From contig CACDFI010000004.1 of the NCBI GenBank assembly GCA_902551985.1, positions 1 to 64,000 of the forward strand: a stretch of 64,000 nt of DNA, read 5' to 3'. Positions 19,817-27,998 of the stretch are shown here, one piece after another. The notes under the pieces are model-generated. The model made no database searches. It saw nothing but the letters and a program-made list of their open reading frames with translations, and was not told where the DNA came from. Every line of letters begins with the position of its first letter. Positions within the stretch are counted from its first letter, which is position 1. Both the position numbers and the translations under genes were made by a program. The DNA comes from an uncultured Pelagibacteraceae bacterium (lineage in GTDB: Bacteria; Pseudomonadota; Alphaproteobacteria; Pelagibacterales; Pelagibacteraceae).

Positions 19817-19941
19817 CAACTCACTGAGCCTATTAATCTAAACAAAGAGGCAAAAAAACCATAACCTGAAAGTTCTATTAAAGCAATTATTCCAATAATG
19901 AATAAAAGTTTTTTATTTTTTTGGTTTAATTGAAATTTCAT
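19816..19941 (-). CDS. Small single-pass membrane protein (41 aa)
   Basis: A short gene wedged between the GT39 and GT2 genes. ATG at 19941 overlaps the GT39 stop (ATGA), and its own TGA overlaps the GT2 ATG. The product has a basic start (MKFQLNQKNKK) and one hydrophobic helix (LLFIIGIIALIEL), ending GYGFFASLFRLIGSVS. Coupled start and stop codons argue strongly that it is translated. I do not recognise a family. By position it could be a small partner of either transferase, as Dpm2/Dpm3-like peptides are for Dpm1, but that is only an analogy. Confidence 0.6.
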   Translation of the reverse strand: MKFQLNQKNKKLLFIIGIIALIELSGYGFFASLFRLIGSVS

Positions 19942-21233
19942 TTATATTTTATACACTCCATATCTCTATTACACATGTAAAGATCCTTTGAACTATAAAT
20001 CCACTTTGGTCTTTCTGGAAGATGATAAGATATATTTCCTGCAATCCACTCATTACCCTTAACATATTCCATTTTTCCAAGATCATTTGCTTCTGTTTCA
20101 TAAAAATTTTTAGCCTGTATAGCTAAATTTTTTCCATTAAAATCAGTTCTTTTGTCAGTTTTTGAAATAGAAACATATGCATATAAAATTGGGGAAATTA
20201 AAAATAAGACTAAAAAGAGAGAAGAAAAAGCTTTCATTTTTTCAAAATTGATTTCAGATTTGAAAATATAAACAAATAGCAAACCAAAATTTATATAAAA
20301 CGGTGTCATCCACATAGTTCTTATTTTAACACCCATAGTAAAAGATGTTAAAAAAATAAATAAAAGAGGGATTAAGTTTATTGATAACAAAAATAATAGT
20401 TTATCGTCATTCAAATTAATATTTATTTTAAATTTGTTTATTAATACTAAAATCATAAGTAAAAATGGTATCAATATTACAATTTGTTTTAGTAAAAATA
20501 TAAATGGGTGCATTAAATGACTGAAAATATTTACCTCATCTGATCCAGTTCTCATTAGTCCATAAGTTATAGTTACATAATCATTCTCGGATAACCAAAT
20601 AACATGAGGAGATAAAATTAAAAAGAATGGAATTAAAGATATCAAACACTTAAAATTTGTTTTTTTGTTAATGATTAAATAAATTAAAAGAACAGCTATT
20701 GCTAAACCTAAATAGACAAATAAATATTTAGAAAGAAACCCGAGACCAGAAAAAAGACCGAGGAATATCCAATCTAATATTTTATTACTTTTAATTCCTT
20801 TCCATAAATAAAAGATAGAAAGTGACCAAAAGGGGATGAGACATACGTTTACGTTAAACTCAGGTGTGGTGAAGTTATAGAAATAAATACCCTCTAACAA
20901 TAAAACAGACAGAAAACTATAAATCCTATTTTCAAAAAAATCCTCTGCTAATTTAAAAATAACAAAGAACGAAATTAGAATACAAATTTGACTTAATAAA
21001 TAATACGCCCAATCTTGCGGTCCAAAAATAAAATAAATTATTTCCGGTAAAAAAGCGCTCACTGGAGGATGTTTATTAAATCCCCAATCTAAGTTGCTTC
21101 CCCACGCTAAGGCTTCGATTGTATCTAATGGCAAATTGTGATTTGTAAAAGTTGGAGTCAATGTCCAGATCAATAAGTGTGATGTGATAAAAATATAAAA
21201 TAAATTGTTTATATTTTTTTTATAAATGGCCAT
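19938..21233 (-). CDS. GT39/ArnT-like integral membrane glycosyltransferase
   Basis: A multi-spanning protein (about 431 aa from the internal ATG at 21233; 437 aa if from 21251) of the PMT/ArnT superfamily, which transfers a sugar from a polyprenyl-phosphate carrier on the outer face of the inner membrane. The first periplasmic loop carries the acidic pair DTIEALAWG and the GFNKHPPVSAF segment typical of the family, followed by about ten hydrophobic helices and a soluble C-terminus with Cys residues. It is the first gene of the polymer operon and is divergent from dksA. The acceptor (lipid A, a protein or a polymer) is unknown. Confidence 0.75.
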   Translation of the reverse strand: MAIYKKNINNLFYIFITSHLLIWTLTPTFTNHNLPLDTIEALAWGSNLDWGFNKHPPVSAFLPEIIYFIFGPQDWAYYLLSQICILISFFVIFKLAEDFFENRIYSFLSVLLLEGIYFYNFTTPEFNVNVCLIPFWSLSIFYLWKGIKSNKILDWIFLGLFSGLGFLSKYLFVYLGLAIAVLLIYLIINKKTNFKCLISLIPFFLILSPHVIWLSENDYVTITYGLMRTGSDEVNIFSHLMHPFIFLLKQIVILIPFLLMILVLINKFKININLNDDKLLFLLSINLIPLLFIFLTSFTMGVKIRTMWMTPFYINFGLLFVYIFKSEINFEKMKAFSSLFLVLFLISPILYAYVSISKTDKRTDFNGKNLAIQAKNFYETEANDLGKMEYVKGNEWIAGNISYHLPERPKWIYSSKDLYMCNRDMECIKYK

Positions 21234-21262
21234 TTTTATTAATTTATACAATTAATGCATTC

Positions 21263-21290
21263 TTGACACTTAATAAATGATGAATATATT
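21263..21290 (+). promoter_or_regulatory. sigma70 promoter of dksA
   Basis: A perfect -35 TTGACA (21263-21268), a 16-base spacer and -10 TATATT (21285-21290). Transcription would start near 21297. That rules out the earliest ATG (21277), which lies inside the promoter, and supports the ATG at 21313. Confidence 0.7.
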
Positions 21291-21312
21291 CACCGAACTT
21301 ACAAAATTGAGT

Positions 21313-21729
21313 ATGGTAAAGATCTCTAAAAAATATATTCCAAAAGAAACTGAAAAATACATGTGTGCAAAACATCTCGCATATTTTAAACAAAAATTAA
21401 TGGACTGGAAAAAAGATCTAAAGAGAACAAATAATGAAGCAATATTCAATGCTTCAATGGATGACAACAGTGCTTCAGCAGACATTGTTGATCAAGCAAG
21501 TTCATACACAGAAAAAAATGTTGAAATGAGAGCAATCAACAGACAAATTAAATTAATTTCAAAAATTGATGGGGCTTTGAAAAAAATTCAAGACGGAACA
21601 TATGGCTTTTGTGAAGAAACTGCTGAACCAATTGGTCTTAAAAGATTAATGGCAAGGCCAGTTGCAACTTTATGCATATCAGCTCAAGAAAAACACGAAA
21701 AAGAAGAAAAAGTTTACGCTGATATTTAA
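21313..21729 (+). CDS. dksA: DksA-type RNA polymerase-binding regulator (two-cysteine variant)
   Basis: Binds the RNA polymerase secondary channel and works with ppGpp in the stringent response. The chosen start gives 138 aa (MVKISKKYIPKETEKYM), which matches the DksA N-terminus. The coiled-coil with its tip acidic residues (MDDNSASADIVDQAS) is followed by the C4-finger region. Only the first and third Cys remain (FCEETAEPIG and TLCISAQ); the second and fourth are Thr and Ala, as in redox-insensitive DksA2-like forms. The stop shares TTAA with the convergent GST gene. Confidence 0.9.
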   Translation: MVKISKKYIPKETEKYMCAKHLAYFKQKLMDWKKDLKRTNNEAIFNASMDDNSASADIVDQASSYTEKNVEMRAINRQIKLISKIDGALKKIQDGTYGFCEETAEPIGLKRLMARPVATLCISAQEKHEKEEKVYADI

Positions 21730-22352
21730 GGGTAATCTATTTCAGCATCTTTATTTAATGCTTTAAATCCTTTGATAACTGCTGGACGTTTTGCAATATC
21801 TACAAACCATCTAGATAACCCCTTAAAGTTTTCTAATCCAATATCATGTCTTTTGTGACGTGCTATCCAAGACCATGTCGCAATATCAGCAATAGAATAT
21901 TCTTTACCTGCCAAGAAATTACTCGTTGATAGTCTTGCTTCTAAATCTTCGTATAACTTTCTAGTTATTTTAAAATATCTTTCCTCTCCCCATTCACTTT
22001 TTCCCTGATGATAATAATGAAACTGATGATGTTGACCTATCATTGGACCAATCAAACCCATCTGGGCCATCAACCACTGATTTATCTCTAATCTATTATT
22101 TTCTGGATAAAACATTTTACTTTTTTCACCTAAGTACATCAATATTGCTCCTGACTCGAATATTGACTTTTTATTTTCGTGATCAGTGATCACTGGTATC
22201 TTATTAAACGGACTAATTTGTTTAAATTTAGGTTTATGTTGTTCACCTTCATTTAGATTTACTTTGGTAATTTTGTAGTCAAAGCTTATCTCTTCTAACA
22301 TTATGCTAATTTTCCAACCATTAGGGGTATCGGCAGTAAATAGCTCGATCAT
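21726..22352 (-). CDS. Glutathione S-transferase family protein (YfcG/YghU-like)
   Basis: A 208-residue cytosolic GST with an N-terminal thioredoxin-like domain (MIELFTADTPNGWKISIMLE; the segment NGWK supplies the likely active-site Asn/Thr of the nu-class) and KIPVITD then ESGAILMYLGE, followed by an all-helical domain (YSIADIATWSWIARH near 155). Nu-class relatives reduce disulfides using glutathione. It overlaps the upstream reductase by one base and converges on dksA. It forms a redox operon with the reductase and ferredoxin. Confidence 0.87.
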   Translation of the reverse strand: MIELFTADTPNGWKISIMLEEISFDYKITKVNLNEGEQHKPKFKQISPFNKIPVITDHENKKSIFESGAILMYLGEKSKMFYPENNRLEINQWLMAQMGLIGPMIGQHHQFHYYHQGKSEWGEERYFKITRKLYEDLEARLSTSNFLAGKEYSIADIATWSWIARHKRHDIGLENFKGLSRWFVDIAKRPAVIKGFKALNKDAEIDYP

Positions 22353-23364
22353 TATTTAACACCTAATCTGTCTTTTATAGTGTTTGATGCAGTAGTAAAT
22401 TCAAACCTATATTTCTCATTAGGTCTTGCATATTTAAAACATCCTCTAGCGGCTAAAGCTCCCTCATGAAAACCGGATAATATTAATTTTAGTTTTCCTG
22501 GATAATTACAAATATCGCCGATAGCAAAAATGCCCTTTTTATTAGTTTCAAAATTTTCTGTATTAACTGGTATTGTCTTTTTATCTAAATTAAGCCCCCA
22601 TTCCGCAATTGGCCCAAGTTGCATTATTAAACCAAAGAAACCTAAAACATAGTCAGCCTTTAGAGTTTTGCTTTCACCTTCTTCGCTTTTGATCTCGACT
22701 TCCTCTAAAGAGCCATTACCTTTAACATCTTTAATTGAGTACTTTGTAAATAAATTAATTTTATTATTATCACTAAGTTCTTTTATTTTTTGAACGCTTG
22801 CAGGTGCTCCTCTAAACTCATCTCTTCTATGTATAAGAGAAACTTTTGAAGTACTTGACAATTCAATTGCCCAGTCAAGTGCGCTGTCTCCACCTCCAAA
22901 AATTACTACTGATTTATCTTTAAAAATACTTTTGTCTTTAATTGAGTATAAAACTGTTTTACCATCAAACTTTTCTGCACTCTTTGTTGGAAATTTTCGT
23001 GGTTCAAAAGATCCAACTCCCCCAGCAATTACTACATTTGGTGTGTTAAACTCTTTGCCATTAGTTGTTTTTACTGTCCAGCTTTTATTTTCTTGTCTTA
23101 GTTCTTGAACTCTATCATTTAAATGAAAGTTAAAGTTAAAGGGTTTTATTTGTTTAATTAAATTGTTAGTAAGCTCTTCACCAGTGCATTCTGGAACCGC
23201 GGGAATATCATAAATTGGTTTATCTGGATAGAGTTCTATACATTGACCACCGATTTTATCTAAGTTATCAACTATTTCACATTTCAATCCAATGATTCCT
23301 AATTGATGTGCACAAAATAACCCTGTTGGTCCTGCACCAATTATCACAACATCAGTTTTAATCA

Positions 23365-23365
<1 letters not shown>
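22352..23365 (-). CDS. Ferredoxin--NADP(+) reductase-like FAD enzyme (YumC type)
   Basis: A 337-residue thioredoxin-reductase-fold flavoprotein. FAD motif IIGAGPTGLFCAHQLG lies at the N-terminus, the NADP motif FGGGDSALDWA near 154, and the closing FAD motif GIFAIGDICNYPG near 283. The CxxC of true thioredoxin reductases is absent, which points to the ferredoxin/flavodoxin reductase group. The ferredoxin gene directly upstream (shared boundary at 23365) fits: electrons could pass between NADPH and this ferredoxin. Confidence 0.88.
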
Positions 23366-23685
<320 letters not shown>

Positions 23686-23702
23686 TCAGTTTATATAAGC
23701 AC

Positions 23703-23740
23703 AAAAAAAAATAGGGCAAGTAATTAAACTTGCCCTATTT
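23703..23740 (-). terminator. Rho-independent terminator of proteorhodopsin
   Basis: A perfect 13-bp inverted repeat (23709-23721 with 23728-23740) has a 6-base loop, with core GGGCAAGT/ACTTGCCC. On the minus strand it is followed by a run of T residues (23711-23703). It sits 20 bases after the proteorhodopsin stop and separates this highly expressed gene from the ferredoxin operon. Confidence 0.93.
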
Positions 23741-23760
23741 TATATCGTAACTAACTGTTA

Positions 23761-24525
23761 CTATGCTCTTCTTGTAGAGTTAGAAACTGCACAAGACCAG
23801 ATAATTAAACCAAATGCGATTTTATTAACAAAGTCTGCTAAGTTATAGATAACGTTTAATGCGTTAGCATCAATTCCACCTGTTAGGTAACCAAAAATAT
23901 AACCTAATGGGTAAATTGCCCAACCTACAGTAACAATCATTCTTAAAGCTCCAAATGCAGTTACTAAAGCTTTATTTCCAGATTTAGCAGCAACTTTACC
24001 TGCTTCTCCTGAAAAGATTTCATAAAGAATGTAAATCCATCCAGCCATACCGATTATGAAACCTAGTGTAGCGTTAATGAATCCAGCTTCTCCAAGATAT
24101 CCACCTATTAACATAACTAGTGAACCAATTAAGATTCTCCAGAATATGTTTGTGTCAACTTTTCTTACTGCTGAAAGAATTAAGTAAAATTCTACTAGCT
24201 GTAGCGGTACAGTAATTAACCAGTCAATGTATCTGTAAACAGTTGGAGTATCACCTGTTTCAACCCATACTGCTCTCATATACATATAGTGAATAAATGC
24301 TATACCAGTTACTAATCCAGCTACGTTTACTGATTTTCTCCATTGAGAACCGACATTAGCCTGTTCCATAAAGAAAAACGCTGTAGCTGCTAACATACCC
24401 ATTGAAATTAACCAAAACGAAATACCTACGAAATCGTCTGTAGCTAAAAAGGCTGTTGCTGCGTTAGCTGCCGTAGTTGCTCCGAAAAGCACTGCCGCTA
24501 AAGCTAACATTTTCATTGTCTTCAT
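23761..24525 (-). CDS. Proteorhodopsin, blue-absorbing type
   Basis: Light-driven proton pump of the inner membrane, 254 aa from the ATG at 24525. That start is fixed by an AGGGAG Shine-Dalgarno site (24532-24537); the upstream ATG at 24540 lies before it. After a signal sequence (KMLALAAVLFGATTAANA) come seven helices. Key residues by the usual numbering plus 4: His79 (H75), Arg98, proton acceptor Asp101 (D97), donor Glu112 (E108), Asp231 and the retinal Schiff-base Lys235 (K231). The tuning position (105) is Gln109 in TVPLQLVEFY, which gives blue absorption. Retinal synthesis genes are not in the window. Confidence 0.97.
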   Translation of the reverse strand: MKTMKMLALAAVLFGATTAANAATAFLATDDFVGISFWLISMGMLAATAFFFMEQANVGSQWRKSVNVAGLVTGIAFIHYMYMRAVWVETGDTPTVYRYIDWLITVPLQLVEFYLILSAVRKVDTNIFWRILIGSLVMLIGGYLGEAGFINATLGFIIGMAGWIYILYEIFSGEAGKVAAKSGNKALVTAFGALRMIVTVGWAIYPLGYIFGYLTGGIDANALNVIYNLADFVNKIAFGLIIWSCAVSNSTRRA

Positions 24526-24531
24526 AAAAAA

Positions 24532-24537
24532 CTCCCT
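24532..24537 (-). promoter_or_regulatory. Ribosome binding site of proteorhodopsin
   Basis: AGGGAG on the minus strand lies 6 bases before the ATG at 24525. It is one of few clear Shine-Dalgarno sites in the window and decides the start of this highly expressed gene. Confidence 0.85.
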
Positions 24538-24556
24538 CATAGTTAGTTTTTTTTAT

Positions 24557-24574
24557 TAGTTTAAATTTAAACTA
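24557..24574. repeat. 18-bp perfect palindrome upstream of proteorhodopsin
   Basis: TAGTTTAAATTTAAACTA lies 32-49 bases before the proteorhodopsin ATG. It is AT-rich, so chance is possible, but its length and its place in the leader or operator region make a regulatory role plausible. Confidence 0.55.
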
Positions 24575-24578
24575 CAGA

Positions 24579-24611
24579 CTAACCTAATGATTAGCCTAAA
24601 GTTAGGGTTAG
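24579..24611. repeat. Inverted repeat CTAACC...GGTTAG upstream of proteorhodopsin
   Basis: CTAACCTAA (24579-24587) pairs with TTAGGGTTAG (24602-24611) with one bulged base. A weak minus-strand promoter (TTGCTA, 17 bases, GCTAAT) would overlap this repeat, so it could be an operator. The remainder of 24612-24740, the divergent gap to prpE, shows nothing else I can name. Confidence 0.4.
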
Positions 24612-24740
24612 ATAGCAAAAAAAATTGGTTTATTGAAGAGTTTTTGACCTCTAAAAAGTATTGATTTTACTTACTTTGTGAAATTAAATACAACCTGTTA
24701 CATAAAATCATTATAAAAGTGAATCAAAAAACAAATCACT

Positions 24741-26639
24741 ATGGCAGACAAGTTTAACAAAATTTATCAAGAATCAATCCAAGATCCCGAGAAGTTTTGG
24801 CAAAATGTGTCTGAGGATATCTTTTGGTTTAAAAAACCAACTAAAATTTTAAACAAATCCAAACCTCCATTTTATAAATGGTTTGAAGATGGAGTAACGA
24901 ACACCTGTTATAACGCAATTGATACTCATATTGATCAGGGCAATGGTGACAGGACAGCCTTAATATATGACAGCCCTATTACAAACAATAAAGCAAAGTT
25001 CACATACAATGAATTAAGAAATAGAATTTCAAAATTTGCTGGTGCACTTGATAATCAAGGTATCAAAAAGGGTGACAGAGTAATCATTTACATGCCAATG
25101 ATACCAGAGGCCGTAATAGCGATGCTCGCATGTGGAAGAATTGGGGCAATACACTCCGTTGTCTTTGGCGGTTTTGCATCAAATGAACTAGCAAGTAGAA
25201 TTGATGATAGCAAAGCAAAGATTTTGATTACCGCTTCTTGTGGATTTGAACCAGGTAGAACAGTTGAGTATAGACCTTTAGTTGACGGAGCACTTAAACT
25301 TGCAAAACATAAAGTTGAAAAAGTAATTTTCTTTCAAAGAAAAGACTATGAGGTAAAACTAAACTCTCCACTTGAGATAAGTTGGGAAGAATCTTTAGTA
25401 AATGCAAAAGATAAAGATTGTGTTGAAATAGGAGCTAATGAATTTGCTTACATTTTATACACATCAGGAACTACTGGAATACCCAAAGGTATAGTAAGAG
25501 ATGTTGGTGGTCACATTGTTGCTCTCAAGTGGACAATGAAAAATATTTACAATGTAGATAAAAATGATGTTTGGTGGTCTGCAAGTGATATTGGATGGAT
25601 AGTAGGACACTCATATATTGTTTATGCCCCTTTGTTCAAAGGATGTACAACAGTATTGTTTGAAGGAAAACCAGTTGGAACTCCTGATGCAGGAGTTTTT
25701 TGGAGAATAATTTCTGAATACAATATAAAATCTTTGTTCACAGCTCCTACAGCTTTCAGAGCAATTAAAAAAGAAGATCCAGATGGAAAATTTTTTTCTA
25801 AATATGACTTAAGTTCATTTGAGTCGTTGTTCTTAGCTGGAGAGAGAGCTGATCCTGACACTTTGAAGTGGGCAGAAAATCTTTTAAATGTTCCAGTCAT
25901 TGATCACTGGTGGCAAACTGAAACTAGTTGGGCAATAAGTTCAAACTGTACTGGTATAGAAATGCAAAAAACTAAATACGGTTCAGCATGCAAAGCGGTA
26001 CCTGGTTATGATGTAAAAATAATTAAACCAGACCATTCAATTGCAAAACCAAATGAGATGGGAGATATAGTTGTTAAGTTACCCTTGCCCCCAGGAACTT
26101 TTCCTACACTTTGGAATGCAGATAAAAGGTATGAAGAAAATTATATGTCTAATTATAAAGGTTACTATCAAACGTATGATGCAGGACATATTGATGAAGA
26201 TGGTTACATATGGATTATGTCAAGAACTGACGATATTATTAATGTTGCTGGGCATAGATTATCTACAGGAGCAATAGAAGAAGTTTTATCTGAGCATCAG
26301 TCAGTTGCAGAGTGCGCGGTTCTTGGAATTGCAGATAAATTAAAGGGACAATTACCTATAGGCTTAGTTGTTTTAAAATCCGGTGTTGAAAAAGAAAATG
26401 ATACTATCTCCCAAGAGTGTATCAAGATGGTTAGAGATAAAATTGGACCAGTCGCAGCATTTAAAGTTGTGATAGTAATTAAAAGATTACCCAAAACAAG
26501 ATCTGGAAAAATTTTGAGAGGAACTATAAGGAAAATAGCCGATGGTGAGGATTATAAAATGCCAGCAACAATTGATGATCCTGCAATTCTAGATGAAATT
26601 ACTCAAAGTTTAATAGAAAATAAAATTCTCAAAAACTAA
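24741..26639 (+). CDS. prpE: Propionyl-CoA synthetase (acyl-CoA synthetase, ACSS3/PrpE type)
   Basis: Activates propionate (possibly acetate) to the CoA ester through an acyl-adenylate. The 632 residues include the N-terminal ACAS domain, the A3 motif YTSGTTGIPKG near 240, A5-like HWWQTETSW near 390, A8 GHRLSTGAIEE near 507 and the A10 lysine in LPKTRSGKILRGTIRKIADG near 590. The last ends in DYKMPATIDDP, characteristic of PrpE rather than Acs. It is divergent from proteorhodopsin and convergent with the dihydroorotase gene (6-base gap). The methylcitrate genes are not nearby. Confidence 0.88.
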   Translation: MADKFNKIYQESIQDPEKFWQNVSEDIFWFKKPTKILNKSKPPFYKWFEDGVTNTCYNAIDTHIDQGNGDRTALIYDSPITNNKAKFTYNELRNRISKFAGALDNQGIKKGDRVIIYMPMIPEAVIAMLACGRIGAIHSVVFGGFASNELASRIDDSKAKILITASCGFEPGRTVEYRPLVDGALKLAKHKVEKVIFFQRKDYEVKLNSPLEISWEESLVNAKDKDCVEIGANEFAYILYTSGTTGIPKGIVRDVGGHIVALKWTMKNIYNVDKNDVWWSASDIGWIVGHSYIVYAPLFKGCTTVLFEGKPVGTPDAGVFWRIISEYNIKSLFTAPTAFRAIKKEDPDGKFFSKYDLSSFESLFLAGERADPDTLKWAENLLNVPVIDHWWQTETSWAISSNCTGIEMQKTKYGSACKAVPGYDVKIIKPDHSIAKPNEMGDIVVKLPLPPGTFPTLWNADKRYEENYMSNYKGYYQTYDAGHIDEDGYIWIMSRTDDIINVAGHRLSTGAIEEVLSEHQSVAECAVLGIADKLKGQLPIGLVVLKSGVEKENDTISQECIKMVRDKIGPVAAFKVVIVIKRLPKTRSGKILRGTIRKIADGEDYKMPATIDDPAILDEITQSLIENKILKN

Positions 26640-26645
26640 ATTTAT

Positions 26646-27956
26646 CTAATCTTCAAATTTAATTGGTTTTCCAGATGGTTCTCCTATAATTTTTCCATCT
26701 TTCATTTTAATGTCTCCATTTATGATTGTATAAACTGGAGTTCCCTTAAACTTGTATCCGTCAAATGGCGACCAACCACACTTGCTCTCTATTTTATCAT
26801 TTTTTATCTCAATAACTTTATTCATATCTACAATTGTAAAGTCTGCATCATACTTTTCTTTTATAAAACCTTTGCCTATAATTCCAAATATTTTAGCTGG
26901 ATTCTCACAGACAAGATTCATTAATTGTTCTAGAGATAATTTACCATCATTTACATGATTCAGCATCACAGGCATCAGGGTTTGAACTCCTGGCATTCCA
27001 GATGGCGTATCAGGATACTCTTTGTCTTTATTCACTTTTAGATGTGGAGCATGATCAGAGCCAATTGTATCATTGTAATTATTTCTTACCGCATACCACA
27101 AACGATCATAATGACTTTTATCTCTTAATGGCGGATTCATTTGAGCGTAAGTTCCAAGTTTATCATAGCAGTCAGGTGCAAATATGGTTAAATGCTGAGG
27201 AGTTATCTCAAAAGTAATATTTCCTTTGTTCTGAGATAAAAAATCTATTTCCTGTTTAGTGGTAATATGTAAAATATGTGCTTTCTTACCTAGTCTTTTT
27301 GCAATTTTAACAATTTTTCTTGTCGATGAAATCGCGCATTCTTCATCCCTCCATATTGGATGAGAATGTACATTTCCTTTTTCTCTTAATTTTTTTCTTA
27401 AATTTAAAATATCTTCATCTTCTGAATGAACCGCAACAATTTTTGATGTGCTCTCAAAGACTTTTTCTATATCTTCCTCTTTATGTACTAACAAAGTTCC
27501 TGTTGATGAGCCTGCAAATAATTTAACACCACAACACCCCTCTAAGCCTTTAAGACTTGCTAATTCATTTTGATTAGTAGGAGTGGCTCCAAAATAAAAA
27601 GCATGATTACAAAACATTCGATTTTTTGCTAAATCTATTTTTCTCTGAAATTCTTTTTGATTAGTGGTTGCTGGATTAGTATTAGGCATTTCAAAAACGG
27701 ATGTTATACCTCCAACTATTGCTGCTCTACTCCCAGTATGTAAATCCTCAGTATCTGTTGATCCTGGTTCTCTAAAATGTGTTTGTGTGTCAATACAACC
27801 AGGCAGAACTGTAAGTCCGCTTGCATCGATTATCTTACTTGCTTCTTCTTCTATTTTTCCAATCTTACTAATCTTGCTGTTTTGAATACCTATATCAACA
27901 TCTTTTAAATCTTTATCAATATAGCATTTTCCATTTTTAATTATAAGATCTAACAT
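26646..27956 (-). CDS. pyrC: Dihydroorotase, type I-like amidohydrolase
   Basis: Catalyses ring closure of carbamoyl-aspartate to dihydroorotate in pyrimidine synthesis. The 436-residue metal-dependent hydrolase keeps the carboxylated lysine (GVKLFAG), HSEDE, HILHIT and the catalytic GSDHAPH. The usual HxH metal pair reads QxH here (CIDTQTHFREPG). I recall this substitution in a group of alphaproteobacterial homologues, so it is probably normal for the subgroup, but it leaves some doubt about substrate (allantoinase and hydantoinase are relatives). MPNTNPATT supports dihydroorotase. Single gene, convergent with prpE. Confidence 0.82.
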   Translation of the reverse strand: MLDLIIKNGKCYIDKDLKDVDIGIQNSKISKIGKIEEEASKIIDASGLTVLPGCIDTQTHFREPGSTDTEDLHTGSRAAIVGGITSVFEMPNTNPATTNQKEFQRKIDLAKNRMFCNHAFYFGATPTNQNELASLKGLEGCCGVKLFAGSSTGTLLVHKEEDIEKVFESTSKIVAVHSEDEDILNLRKKLREKGNVHSHPIWRDEECAISSTRKIVKIAKRLGKKAHILHITTKQEIDFLSQNKGNITFEITPQHLTIFAPDCYDKLGTYAQMNPPLRDKSHYDRLWYAVRNNYNDTIGSDHAPHLKVNKDKEYPDTPSGMPGVQTLMPVMLNHVNDGKLSLEQLMNLVCENPAKIFGIIGKGFIKEKYDADFTIVDMNKVIEIKNDKIESKCGWSPFDGYKFKGTPVYTIINGDIKMKDGKIIGEPSGKPIKFED

Positions 27957-27998
27957 ATTTAAAAAAAGTAATTATATCATTTGTTATAGTATTACAAT

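Noticed and set aside
21277-21312. Extra N-terminal residues of dksA from the first ATG
   Set aside because: This ATG lies inside the predicted promoter, and the later ATG at 21313 matches the usual DksA N-terminus.
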